Source of the DNA: an uncultured Planctomycetota bacterium
GTDB taxonomy: Bacteria > Planctomycetota > SZUA-567 > JAFGNG01
Reading direction: 5' to 3'
DNA length: 31,420 bases
Assembly (NCBI GenBank): GCA_947311175.1
Contig: CAMZKK010000068.1
Location: 1-31,420 of the forward strand
Part shown: in pieces, positions 15,294-23,329 of the stretch
Layout of the letters: each line of letters starts with the position of its first letter
Numbering within the stretch: the first letter of the stretch is position 1
The notes under the pieces: generated by a model
Told to the model about the DNA's origin: nothing
Database searches by the model: none
The model's input: the letters and a program-made list of their open reading frames with translations, nothing else
Made by a program: the position numbers and the translations under genes

Positions 15294-16427
15294 ATGAAAA
15301 TACTTTCAATCATAAGCTCAAACCTTCATTCCGGTCCGGGGGTTCCGGCTTTACAACATTTACAATTGTTAAAATCTGCCGGACATGACGTTTTGATGGT
15401 GTGTCTTAGTGGGAAAAATTTAGCATCTAAGGCAAGAGAACAAAAAATAAATATCAATACTTCCTTGCACCTTCCACGCGATGGCAAATTTTGGAAGTTG
15501 TGGCAAGACAAATCGCTTCTTAAAAAAATAACTGATGATTTTTTACCAGATATTATTTTTGTTCATAAAACGATTGAAACCATTCTTTGCGGTATGGTGT
15601 TTGGCAATAAACAAGTCCCGGTTATAAGATTTTGGCATGATGGTCATGGCAAGTTGCCATCTTTTTCTGAAAACTTCTTGCACAAGCATTTTCATATTCC
15701 TGTTGTTGCAACCTCATTGACAGGAAGAAGACTAACTAAACATTTATCATTATTGCCAGATGATTCACCGCTACAACTGAGAGGAGCAATTAATCCTAAT
15801 CTTTTCACTCCGAGTGATAAAACTTTCTTTTTTCAACAAAAGTTTAATTTGCCAAAAGATGCGATTGTTGTTGGGACTGTTAGTCGACTAAAACCTGATC
15901 GCGAATTACCACAATTCCTTTTAGCATTCGCAGATGCATATACATCGTTAAGAGATAAACGTCTTTATTCTGTAATTGTTGGTAAGGGCGAAATGGAGAG
16001 CAAATTAAAAGATTATGCGAAGAAATTAAATATTGCCGAGCGAGTATTTATCTTTAATCCCAAAGATGAATTTATTGAGGCTCTTTCAAATATTGATATT
16101 TGTGTATTTATTAAACCTGGTTCTGACGGAACATGTCGAACAGTTATCGAGGCAATGGCATGTGGAATACCAACTATCACCTCTATGAATGGCTCTCTTG
16201 CAGATTTCGCAGAAGATTTAAATGATAAAGGCGGGGCAACAGTAGCCAGCAATAATGAGCTGTCATCAGAAATAATAAGATTGGCAAAAGATTTTGAATT
16301 AAGAAAATTATATAAACATAATAACAGAAAAACTGTTATTGAAAAATTTACAGATAAAAAATTGCAAAAAACACTAGATTCTTTAGTCTTAGAAGCAGTT
16401 AGCAAAAAAATGGAGTCTTCAAAATAA
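15294..16427 (+). CDS. Glycosyltransferase family 4
   Basis: Nucleotide-sugar-dependent glycosyltransferase of GT-B fold, 377 aa. The N-terminal Rossmann half begins MKILSIISSNLHSGPGVPAL, with a Gly-rich acceptor loop. The C-terminal half has GTVSRLKPDRELPQFLLAFA, VIVGKGEMESKLKDYAKKL and the donor-binding E-x7-E region around GSDGTCRTVIEAMACGIPTI. Such enzymes build lipopolysaccharide, exopolysaccharide or glycolipids at the inner face of the membrane; donor and acceptor cannot be read. AAAGAAGAAA before the ATG is a modest ribosome site. The stop overlaps the argJ start as TAATG, so the two are translationally coupled although no metabolic link is obvious. Confidence 0.88.
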   Translation: MKILSIISSNLHSGPGVPALQHLQLLKSAGHDVLMVCLSGKNLASKAREQKININTSLHLPRDGKFWKLWQDKSLLKKITDDFLPDIIFVHKTIETILCGMVFGNKQVPVIRFWHDGHGKLPSFSENFLHKHFHIPVVATSLTGRRLTKHLSLLPDDSPLQLRGAINPNLFTPSDKTFFFQQKFNLPKDAIVVGTVSRLKPDRELPQFLLAFADAYTSLRDKRLYSVIVGKGEMESKLKDYAKKLNIAERVFIFNPKDEFIEALSNIDICVFIKPGSDGTCRTVIEAMACGIPTITSMNGSLADFAEDLNDKGGATVASNNELSSEIIRLAKDFELRKLYKHNNRKTVIEKFTDKKLQKTLDSLVLEAVSKKMESSK

Positions 16428-17638
16428 TGAAAAAGAAAATAGGATTAAAAGATATAGCAGGTTTTAAAATATCTGCAGTTAAGGCTGGGATTAAGGCATC
16501 GGGTAGTCCTGATTTAGGATTAATTGTGGCTGATGATATGGCAGTAGGTAGTGCTGTTTTTACTCAAAATAAAGTTTGTGCAGCCCCTGTTAAACTTAGC
16601 AAGGCTAATCTCAAAAAGAATAAAGGGTATATTAAAGCTGTTGTCGTAAATGCCGGAAATGCAAATGCTTGCACCGGAACACTTGGAATCAAGAACGCCA
16701 AGGCTTGTGCTACGCTTGTCGCTCAAAAATTTTCAACAAAAATGGAATCAATTCTTCTTTGCTCGACCGGCATTATCGGCGAACATCTACCGATGAAAAA
16801 AATTACTGATGGGATTACTAAAAGCTGTCTGTTGATTAATAATAACAAAACAGACGCAATCTTTTCAAAAGCAATAATGACAACCGATACCGTCAATAAA
16901 GAATTAGGAACAACGGTAAATATAGGCAGAAAAAAAATTATGATAGCCGGTGCCGCAAAAGGTGTTGGAATGATTGCACCAAATATGGCAACGATGCTGG
17001 GATTTCTTTTAAGTGATATTGCAATTGCCCCAAAAGTGCTGAATACTATTCTAAAAGAGGTTGTTGATGATACCTTTAATTGTGTAACTGTTGACGGAGA
17101 TACCTCTACTAATGATACTTGCATTGCCTTAACAAGCGGTAGTGCCGGTAATAAAATAATAACTTCTACAAAATCAGAAGAAGCACAAAAATTCAAATCT
17201 GCCCTTCGTGAAGTTTCGTATGAATTGGCAAAAAAAATAGCTCGTGACGGAGAAGGAGCAACTACCTTAATTAGAGTTTTGGTGAAAAATGCAGGTAGTA
17301 GAAAAGGTGCGTATTTGATTGGTAAATCTATCGCAGAAAGCCCTTTGGTTAAGACCGCAATTGCCGGAAATGATCCAAACTGGGGAAGAATGATGATGGC
17401 TGCCGGGAAAAGTGGGGTAAATTTTAATGAATCAAAGGTGTCGATAAGTATTTCCGGAATTAAACTTTTTGCCAAAGGGGCACCGCTTAAATTTTCTCAT
17501 TCAAAAGCGGTTAAGGCATTGAAAAAGAAAGAAGTAACTATTGATATTGATTTGGGCAAAAAAAATAGTGGTATTGAAATTCTCACCTGTGATCTTACTC
17601 ATGGATATATAGAAATTAATGCTGATTATCACACATAA
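16427..17638 (+). CDS. argJ: Bifunctional ornithine acetyltransferase / N-acetylglutamate synthase
   Basis: Arginine biosynthesis enzyme, 403 aa, the normal length. It transfers the acetyl group from N-acetylornithine to glutamate, and many members can also use acetyl-CoA. The self-cleavage site is in GMIAPNMATMLGF between Ala188 and Thr189; Thr189 becomes the N-terminal nucleophile of the beta chain. Also visible are KAIMTTDTVNKE, the oxyanion-hole region LLCSTGIIGEHLPM, VDGDTSTNDT and AGNDPNWGRMMMA near the active site. The start overlaps the glycosyltransferase stop (TAATG). A response-regulator gene follows 9 bp downstream. No other arg genes lie in the window, so the pathway genes are scattered in this genome. 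Whether it is mono- or bifunctional cannot be read from motifs. Confidence 0.95.
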   Translation: MKKKIGLKDIAGFKISAVKAGIKASGSPDLGLIVADDMAVGSAVFTQNKVCAAPVKLSKANLKKNKGYIKAVVVNAGNANACTGTLGIKNAKACATLVAQKFSTKMESILLCSTGIIGEHLPMKKITDGITKSCLLINNNKTDAIFSKAIMTTDTVNKELGTTVNIGRKKIMIAGAAKGVGMIAPNMATMLGFLLSDIAIAPKVLNTILKEVVDDTFNCVTVDGDTSTNDTCIALTSGSAGNKIITSTKSEEAQKFKSALREVSYELAKKIARDGEGATTLIRVLVKNAGSRKGAYLIGKSIAESPLVKTAIAGNDPNWGRMMMAAGKSGVNFNESKVSISISGIKLFAKGAPLKFSHSKAVKALKKKEVTIDIDLGKKNSGIEILTCDLTHGYIEINADYHT

Positions 17639-17647
17639 GGAGATATT

Positions 17648-18013
17648 ATGAACAAAATATTGATTGCCGACGATGAAAATAAGATTAGAAATATAATTGT
17701 TAATATTTTTGATAATTGTCATGTTACCGGGGTCGGCAGTTGGTTTGAAAGTATCAAGCTGTTAGAGGAGGGTGAGAAGTTTGATTTAATTATTACCGAT
17801 ATAATCATGCCCGGGTATAAAGAAATTGCTCAGTATGATATTGTTGATGCAATAAGAAAATATGAAGCTCCAGTGATTTTTATTTCCGGATATGATGAAA
17901 AAGCATTAAAGAACCTTCCTGAAAACATGAAATTTGTCAAAAAACCTTTTAGTATGAGATTGATAAAAGCGTATGGAGAAAGGTTGATGGCAAGTAGCCA
18001 ATCTCAAACTTAA
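17648..18013 (+). CDS. Stand-alone response-regulator receiver domain
   Basis: Single CheY-like receiver domain of 121 aa with no output domain. The acidic pocket is DDE at residues 8-10, the phospho-acceptor is Asp51 in LIITDIIMPG, the switch Ser is in VIFISGYD, and the conserved Lys is in FVKKPFS. AAGGAGA overlaps the argJ stop codon, giving a close-coupled start. Such proteins relay phosphate within phosphorelays or bind motors and enzymes. No histidine kinase is in the window, so the cognate partner must be elsewhere. Confidence 0.9.
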   Translation: MNKILIADDENKIRNIIVNIFDNCHVTGVGSWFESIKLLEEGEKFDLIITDIIMPGYKEIAQYDIVDAIRKYEAPVIFISGYDEKALKNLPENMKFVKKPFSMRLIKAYGERLMASSQSQT

Positions 18014-18027
18014 ATTTCAATTGTGAG

Positions 18028-18054
18028 ATTTAGGTTCAAGATGAAACCTCTAAA
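18028..18054. terminator. Hairpin between convergent receiver and bioB genes
   Basis: ATTTAGGTT pairs with AACCTCTAAAT (two-base bulge) around a short loop. It overlaps the bioB stop codon, has no clear T-tract and is AT-rich, so termination would be weak. Confidence 0.3.
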
Positions 18055-19008
18055 TTTAAATCTTGTAGCATTTGATAATCATCTTTTGCATTTCTACCGG
18101 AAACTGTTAGATAGTTGCCAATCATCATTCCATTAGCCCCTGCTCGAAAAAGATGACTTTGAAGATCACGCAGACCATATTCTCTACCTCCGCAAATTCT
18201 AATATGGGCATCAGGCAAATAGATTCTAAAAATTGCAATTGTTCTTAAAATATCTTGCGGGAGTATTTTTTTTGCATTGCTTAAGGGTGTGCCTTCAATT
18301 GGATTTAAAAAATTAAGAGGGATGCTCTTTATCTCTAATTGTTGACACGCTAAAGCCAAATCAATCCTATCTTGCCATGATTCACCAAGCCCAAAAAGCC
18401 CACCTGAACAAATCGATAGACCTGATTTTTTTTGCACTTTCTATAGTTTTAAATCTTTCTTGCCAAGTATGGGTCGTGCAGATTTTAGGAAAGAAATTTT
18501 CAGAGGTTTCTAAATTGTGATGATAAAGCGACAATCCTGCATTTTTTAGATGTAAAAAATCTTTCTGTTCAAGCATGCCAAGTGAGGCACTGCAACGATA
18601 TTTCATTTCGCCAACAATATATTTCACCGCTTCAACTACCTCAGCAAGTTCTTCTTCTCTCACTGTATCACCACTTGTTACTATGCCAAAGCAATGTGCA
18701 CCACTTTTTTGTGCTTGCTTTGCTTTGGCAATAAGTTCTTCTTTTTTTAATAATGGATATTCCTTAACACTTGTAGCGTGGTGAGAGCTTTGTGCACAAA
18801 AAGAACAGTTCTCGCTACATTTCCCCGATTTGGCATTGACAATGGCACAAAGGCTAACTTTATTTTCAAAAAAAGTATGTCTTACTTTATTAGCACAGAA
18901 CATAAGTTCTTCAATATTGCAATTAATAAGCAAATCAGAATCTTCTTTTTTTGCACCTATCTTACAGATTGCTTGTTGAGTAATTTTTATCAAATGTTGA
19001 TTAAGCAT
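18036..19008 (-). pseudogene. bioB: Biotin synthase, interrupted by a one-base frameshift
   Basis: Radical-SAM enzyme that inserts sulfur into dethiobiotin. The 5' part (19008 to about 18434) encodes the CxxxCxxC cluster site within KCSENCSFCAQSSHH, plus GIVTSGD, CSASLGML and YHHNLETSE. After TIESAKK the reading moves to another frame, which continues GLSICSGGLFGLGES, IPLNFLNPIEGTPL, ICGGREYGL and GNYLTVSG to the stop at 18036. The shift lies in a run of eight A residues (T's at 18426-18433 on the plus strand); seven would restore one frame of about 323 aa, the normal BioB length. Everything else is intact, so this may be an assembly indel, a phase-variable tract or a very recent inactivation. 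AGGAAAAA precedes the ATG. No other bio genes are nearby. Confidence 0.9.
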
Positions 19009-19045
19009 TAATTTTTCCTACATTAATTTTTACAAGAATGACAAG

Positions 19046-19074
19046 ATATTAATCAAATAAGATATATCTTACAA
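19046..19074 (-). promoter_or_regulatory. Candidate bioB promoter with embedded palindromes
   Basis: Minus strand TTGTAA, a 17-base spacer and TAATAT about 37 bp before the bioB start. The spacer contains the palindrome AAGATATATCTT (19059-19070), and CTTACAAGTAAG (19068-19079) overlaps the -35. TTACAAG occurs twice, 39 bp apart. These could be repressor sites, but they do not clearly match the known BirA operator. Confidence 0.4.
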
Positions 19075-19084
19075 GTAAGAAACA

Positions 19085-19858
19085 ATGGAAATATCTTTTG
19101 CAATAGCTACAATAGAGAAATTAGTCAATTTGTTAGAGGCAATAAAAATGGATATAAATCAAGTAATTTCCAAATATCATGGTATTCAAGAATATATTAA
19201 AAAACAAGATGAAGCTGGCAGAATTATTGTTAAAAACAGTGGATTTGTTGAACATTTGCCTGAAGATAATTCAGGCAATTTTGTGGTGGTTGGATTTTCC
19301 GGCAGGGCAGCAACCCCATCATTACCGGAGGGAGGAATCCATATGGCGGTAGCCGATGCCTCTCGAAACGGTTGTTCTGCAGTTATTGTTTCTGCCCATA
19401 ACAAATCACGGGAGGAGGTTTTGCCGTGGCTGGAAGACAAGCAAGACAAAAGATTAATAATTATGGGGCATAGCCATGGTGGAGATCATGCTTCCTTGTG
19501 TGCTGCTGAATATTTCAAAAAGACTGGCAGGCAGGTGCATATCCTGATAACTATTGATCCCTTAAACAGTCCATGGCCTTTTCCTTTAAGTCATATTGCC
19601 CTACCGCAATCTGTCGAAATTCATAAAAACTATTTTCAAAGATATTGGTTTCCCTTTCGTCCGTGGTATGGAGGTAATATTCCGGAAGCGTCAACTAATG
19701 AAAATGTTACGACGTGGAATGCATGGACCAGAGGTTTTGACATTGCATCTGCAAAGGCAGGAACGTCTCAGCCTCGACCACCAAGAATAATTAAAGGGAT
19801 AAACCATACAACCATTGATGAAGATTTGTTTTTACACGGAGTTTTAGGCTTAGGTTAG
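19085..19858 (+). CDS. Hypothetical protein, alpha/beta-hydrolase-like (GHSHGG)
   Basis: Protein of 257 aa that I cannot assign to a named family. A beta strand followed by a nucleophile elbow is visible: LIIMGHSHGGDHASLCAAEY with candidate nucleophile Ser130. A candidate acid is Asp158 (LITIDPLN) and a candidate His is 241 (GINHTTIDED), in the order expected for a serine hydrolase or lipase-like protein. No signal peptide or membrane helix is clear, so it is probably cytoplasmic. The ATG at 19085 has no good ribosome site. The ATG at 19148 (Met22) has AGAGG eight bases upstream and may be the true start. It is divergent from bioB, and the stop codon overlaps the edge of a possible insertion-element remnant, so the C-terminus may have been altered. 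Substrate unknown. Confidence 0.65.
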   Translation: MEISFAIATIEKLVNLLEAIKMDINQVISKYHGIQEYIKKQDEAGRIIVKNSGFVEHLPEDNSGNFVVVGFSGRAATPSLPEGGIHMAVADASRNGCSAVIVSAHNKSREEVLPWLEDKQDKRLIIMGHSHGGDHASLCAAEYFKKTGRQVHILITIDPLNSPWPFPLSHIALPQSVEIHKNYFQRYWFPFRPWYGGNIPEASTNENVTTWNAWTRGFDIASAKAGTSQPRPPRIIKGINHTTIDEDLFLHGVLGLG

Positions 19859-20078
19859 AGCCTGCATAAAAAGCGTATTTTTCCAAAATGGTGAAAATCG
19901 GTCTAATTTTTTGAATAAATTGGTTTCATTTTGGGGTAAAATATGGTATGTTAAGCATACCGTTTTTAGACTAAGATAACAAATTTTATAATCATTGCTC
20001 TTTTGTAATTTTTGAATATTAGCAGAAGAAGAATTAAATTTAGCAATTGTTAGGGTTTTGTTTTTCAGGATAGGCTCT
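19857..20078. mobile_element. Possible 222-bp MITE or insertion-sequence remnant
   Basis: AGAGCCT at 19857-19863 recurs inverted as AGGCTCT at 20072-20078, each followed inward by an A-rich stretch. The interior has no transposase and only a low-quality minus-strand frame. The left repeat overlaps the hydrolase stop codon. Seven-base terminal repeats alone are weak evidence, and no target-site duplication is obvious. Confidence 0.3.
19945..19967 (+). terminator. Intrinsic terminator after the hydrolase gene
   Basis: GGTATG TTAAG CATACC, a six-bp perfect stem with a five-base loop, followed by GTTTTT. It lies about 90 bp past the hydrolase stop. Confidence 0.6.
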
Positions 20079-20098
20079 GATAGTATTAGTCTAAACAT

Positions 20099-20128
20099 CA
20101 AAAAAGGAGGTTTTTTGCCCCTTTTTTG
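20099..20128. terminator. Bidirectional terminator-like hairpin
   Basis: CAAAAAAGGAGG pairs with CCCCTTTTTTG around a loop of TTTTTTG, with one mismatch or bulge. A-tract and T-tract arms allow termination in either direction, although the stem has only four G-C pairs. Confidence 0.45.
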
Positions 20129-20197
20129 CCAAAAGATGGCAGAAAAGTCATTAGTTATTACAAGCAAATAACTTATAACATTTTTTGAAAAAGTTTT

Positions 20198-20226
20198 TTG
20201 ACAATCTAACAAAAAAATGCTACACT
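20198..20226 (+). promoter_or_regulatory. Near-consensus sigma-70 promoter with extended -10
   Basis: TTGACA, exactly 17 bases, then TACACT preceded by TGC (an extended -10). This is the best promoter match in the window. It points rightward into a region without a long open frame and toward the 3' end of uvrA, which is on the opposite strand. Transcription should start near 20232-20234. Confidence 0.65.
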
Positions 20227-20232
20227 TTTAGA

Positions 20233-20456
20233 GATGGTAGAAAATCGCCATCATAAATGGCTGTAAAATAAGGAGTTATGAAAGCAACGGTAAGAATACC
20301 TTCCCTGATGAATAAGGGATTAAGGATGTGGGCGGTTTAATCGGTTAAACTACAGTATGACGTAGAGTGAAAAATTGTAGATTTGCCTGTGGAGATTTCT
20401 TTGCAAGAGTTTTATGAGGTAGTGTTTATTTGTTGGTGCCGGTTTTAGCTAATATT
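20233..20456 (+). ncRNA. Candidate structured non-coding RNA or leader
   Basis: Region downstream of a strong promoter, with several stems in a row. GATGG/CCATC (20233-20252) competes with GCCAT/ATGGC (20247-20261). CCTTCCCT (20299-20306) pairs with AGGG and AAGG (20315-20325, three-base bulge). GTTTAA TCGG TTAAAC (20335-20350) is a perfect stem with a tetraloop, and CTAC/GTAG (20350-20365) abuts it. AAGGAG directly before an ATG at 20278 opens only a 20-codon frame, with spacing too short for efficient initiation. I do not recognise tmRNA, RNase P, SRP, 6S or a known riboswitch. A decayed small gene is the alternative. The 3' end is undetermined. Confidence 0.35.
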
Positions 20457-23264
20457 TCAATTGCTTTTTGAGTTAGACAATATGTTTTTTAAAAATTGTC
20501 CGGTGTAGCTTTCTTTGATTTCTGCTATTTCTTCCGGAGTTCCTTTTGCCATAACCATTCCACCGTGTTCCCCGCCTTCCGGTCCGAGGTCGATTATATA
20601 GTCGGCAGATTTTATCACATCGAGATTATGCTCGATTACGATAATAGTATTTCCTTTGTCAACCAATCTAAAAATTACTTTAAGAAGTTTTTTTATATCT
20701 TCAAAATGCAGTCCCGTGGTTGGTTCGTCAAGGACATAAACTGTTCGTCCGGTGGAGCGTTTTTGTAACTCTGTTGCCAATTTTATTCGCTGTGCTTCCC
20801 CTCCTGAAAGGGTGGTGCTGCTTTGGCCAAGGGCAATATAGCTAAGTCCGACATCGGCAAGAGTCATCAATCCATTATAGATTTTTGGATGGTGGCGAAA
20901 AACCTTAATCGCTTCCCCAATCTGCATATCAAGAATATCAGCGATGCTGTGTCCCTTGTATTTGACCTCTAAGGTTTCTCGATTATACCTTCTTCCCTTG
21001 CATTCTTCACAACAGACATAAACATCTGGCAAAAAGTGCATCTCAATCTTCATCACTCCTTGCCCTTGACATGCCTCACACCTTCCACCTTTAACATTAA
21101 ATGAAAATCTACCTGTTTGGTAGCCACGAATCTTTGCTTCCGGGGTTTGGGCAAAAAGGGCACGAATTAAATCAAAAATTCCGGTGTAGGTTGCAGGATT
21201 GCTTCTTGGAGTTTTACCGATAGGTGTTTGATTAATATTGATGATTTTGTTCACATTTCCGGTGCCAAGAATTTGCCGGCATTTACCGGGAATATCTTTT
21301 GCTTTATTTAATTCCTTGGCAAGGGTTTTGTAAAGAATTTCATTTACCAAAGTAGATTTACCACTGCCCGATACTCCGGTAACGCAGGTTAGGACTCCAA
21401 GTGGAAAAGAGACATTGATGTTTTTTAAATTATTTTCTCTTGCCCCTTTAATTCTGATTCCACTTCGCGGATATGAAATTCTGCGATTTTTAGGCACTTC
21501 GATTTCAAGCTCTCCGGCAAGATAACCACCGGTGAGTGAATTTTGATTTTTAATGATTTCATCAACCGTCCCTTCGGCAGTTATGTTCCCTCCATGCTCG
21601 CCTGCCCCCGGACCTATATCTACAATATAATCAGCCGACCGAATAATCTCTTCATCATGCTCAACCACAATAACGGTATTGCCAAGATCTCGCATCTCAA
21701 GTAGAGTTTTGAGCAAGCGCTGATTGTCTCTTTGGTGAAGTCCGATTGTCGGTTCATCTAATACATAACAAACTCCAACCAGGCTACTACCAACTTGACT
21801 TGCCAAACGAATCCTTTGAAACTCTCCCCCCGACAAAGTTCCTGCAGTCCGGTCTAAAGTTAAATAATCAAGTCCAACTCCCTGTAAGAATGTCAAGCGT
21901 TTCGATACCTCCTTGATTATTGGCTTTGCAATTTCAAGTGCTTCCCCTTTTAATTTCAAATTTTTAAAATATTTCAAAGAGCGTTCAATCGTCAATCCGG
22001 TAAGCTCCATAATTGATAATCCATCAACCCTAACTGCCAACGATTCCGGGCGTAGGCGTTTACCTTTACATTTTTTACATGGTTGCACCGTCATATATTT
22101 ATGTATTCGTTGTTTTACCCCTTCTGAATCTGTATTGTGAAACCTATAATCAAGATTTGGAATAACTCCTTCAAATCCCGGATTGTCATCACCATAAAGC
22201 AAGATGTCTTGAATCTCTATCGGCAATTCACTCCATGGGGTGGAAAGTGAAATATTGTAATCAATGGCAAAGTTTTTCAGCAAGCGGTTGTAGTAAATAT
22301 TCATCCTCTTTCCGCCTTTTCGCCATCCCGCAATTGCCCCTTCTGCAATGGATAGGCTTGAGTCTGGAATTATTAATTTTGGATCAAGCTCGACCTTGGT
22401 TCCTAAACCACTACAAATGCTACAAGCTCCGTATGGGCTGTTAAAGCTAAACATTCTTGGCGATAATTCTTCATAAGAAATATTACAATCCGGGCAAGAA
22501 TAAATTTCACTATACAAGGTATCTTTCCACTTATCTCCCTTTTCTAAGTGAGTGGCAATACAAATCCCTTCACCCATTTTTAAGGCAATTTCAATGCTGT
22601 CATTGAGCCTGCTACGAATCCCATCTTTGATTACAATTCTATCAATCACTGCCTCAATAGTATGGGCTTTCTTTTTATTTTTACATACCTTTATTTCTCT
22701 CGCCTCGACAAGTTCTCCATCAATTCGCAAACGAACAAATCCCTCCCGTTTGGCACGGGCAATAATATCTTTATGTTCACCCTTTCTGCCTCGAACAAGT
22801 GGAGCGAGAATCATTAATTTAGTGTTGTTTTTTTTATTGGCAATCTGATCGGTTATTTGCTCTGCAGTTTGTCGAGATATTTCTCGATCACATTTATAAC
22901 AATAAGGTGTGCCAGCCCTTGCAAAGAGAAGGCGAAGATAATCATATATTTCCGTAACCGTTGCGACTGTCGAACGAGGATTGACGCTACCTCGCCTTTG
23001 CTCAATCGCAATTGTTGGTGGTAGGCCTTCAATATGCTCTACATTCGGTTTTTGCATCTGCTCTAAAAATTGTCGGGCATAAGAGGACAAACTTTCAACA
23101 TAACGCCTTTGACCTTCTGCGTAAATGGTATCAAAGGCAAGTGAGCTTTTGCCACTTCCTGATAAACCGGTAACTACGGTTAATGAGTCACGAGGAATTT
23201 TTATAGATACATCTTTAAGGTTGTGTTCTTTTGCACCAACAACGGTAATATATTTTTCACTCAT
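20457..23264 (-). CDS. uvrA: Excinuclease ABC subunit A
   Basis: DNA damage sensor of nucleotide excision repair that loads UvrB. The protein is about 935 aa, full length. It has two ABC ATPase modules: Walker A GLSGSGKSS (residues 33-41) and GVSGSGKST (about 630-638), and signatures LSGGE near 477 and 819. Zinc-binding Cys pairs are CPDC (about 257) with CSIC (about 281), and CEAC (about 729) with CEEC (about 752). The ATG at 23264 is preferred because GGAG lies six bases upstream; a TTG four codons earlier is also in frame. A strong terminator-like hairpin ends only a few bases before the ribosome site. The gene stands apart from uvrB, which lies about 2.3 kb away on the other strand. Confidence 0.97.
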   Translation of the reverse strand: MSEKYITVVGAKEHNLKDVSIKIPRDSLTVVTGLSGSGKSSLAFDTIYAEGQRRYVESLSSYARQFLEQMQKPNVEHIEGLPPTIAIEQRRGSVNPRSTVATVTEIYDYLRLLFARAGTPYCYKCDREISRQTAEQITDQIANKKNNTKLMILAPLVRGRKGEHKDIIARAKREGFVRLRIDGELVEAREIKVCKNKKKAHTIEAVIDRIVIKDGIRSRLNDSIEIALKMGEGICIATHLEKGDKWKDTLYSEIYSCPDCNISYEELSPRMFSFNSPYGACSICSGLGTKVELDPKLIIPDSSLSIAEGAIAGWRKGGKRMNIYYNRLLKNFAIDYNISLSTPWSELPIEIQDILLYGDDNPGFEGVIPNLDYRFHNTDSEGVKQRIHKYMTVQPCKKCKGKRLRPESLAVRVDGLSIMELTGLTIERSLKYFKNLKLKGEALEIAKPIIKEVSKRLTFLQGVGLDYLTLDRTAGTLSGGEFQRIRLASQVGSSLVGVCYVLDEPTIGLHQRDNQRLLKTLLEMRDLGNTVIVVEHDEEIIRSADYIVDIGPGAGEHGGNITAEGTVDEIIKNQNSLTGGYLAGELEIEVPKNRRISYPRSGIRIKGARENNLKNINVSFPLGVLTCVTGVSGSGKSTLVNEILYKTLAKELNKAKDIPGKCRQILGTGNVNKIININQTPIGKTPRSNPATYTGIFDLIRALFAQTPEAKIRGYQTGRFSFNVKGGRCEACQGQGVMKIEMHFLPDVYVCCEECKGRRYNRETLEVKYKGHSIADILDMQIGEAIKVFRHHPKIYNGLMTLADVGLSYIALGQSSTTLSGGEAQRIKLATELQKRSTGRTVYVLDEPTTGLHFEDIKKLLKVIFRLVDKGNTIIVIEHNLDVIKSADYIIDLGPEGGEHGGMVMAKGTPEEIAEIKESYTGQFLKNILSNSKSN

Positions 23265-23277
23265 ATTGTTCTCCAAT

Positions 23278-23323
23278 AAAAATCCCGCAGAATTAATTTG
23301 AGTTAATTTTACTGCGGGATTTT
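23278..23323 (-). terminator. Strong intrinsic terminator between the AIM24 gene and uvrA
   Basis: On the minus strand, AAAATCCCGCAG and CTGCGGGATTTT form a 12-bp perfect stem that continues inward as AATTAA/TTAATT, and a T-rich stretch follows. It lies about 7 bp after the AIM24 stop and ends about 3 bp before the uvrA ribosome site. Confidence 0.85.
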
Positions 23324-23329
23324 AATTTA

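Noticed and set aside
16723..17475. 250-aa minus-strand frame inside argJ
   Set aside because: Antisense shadow of a confident gene.
19850..20212. 120-aa minus-strand open frame between the hydrolase and uvrA
   Set aside because: No ribosome site, low-complexity composition, and it spans two terminator-like hairpins and the possible element ends; more likely chance.
20233..20456. Known RNA classes (tmRNA, RNase P RNA, SRP RNA, 6S RNA, TPP, cobalamin, c-di-GMP riboswitches)
   Set aside because: None of their conserved sequence blocks was recognised; the region is left as an unassigned candidate.
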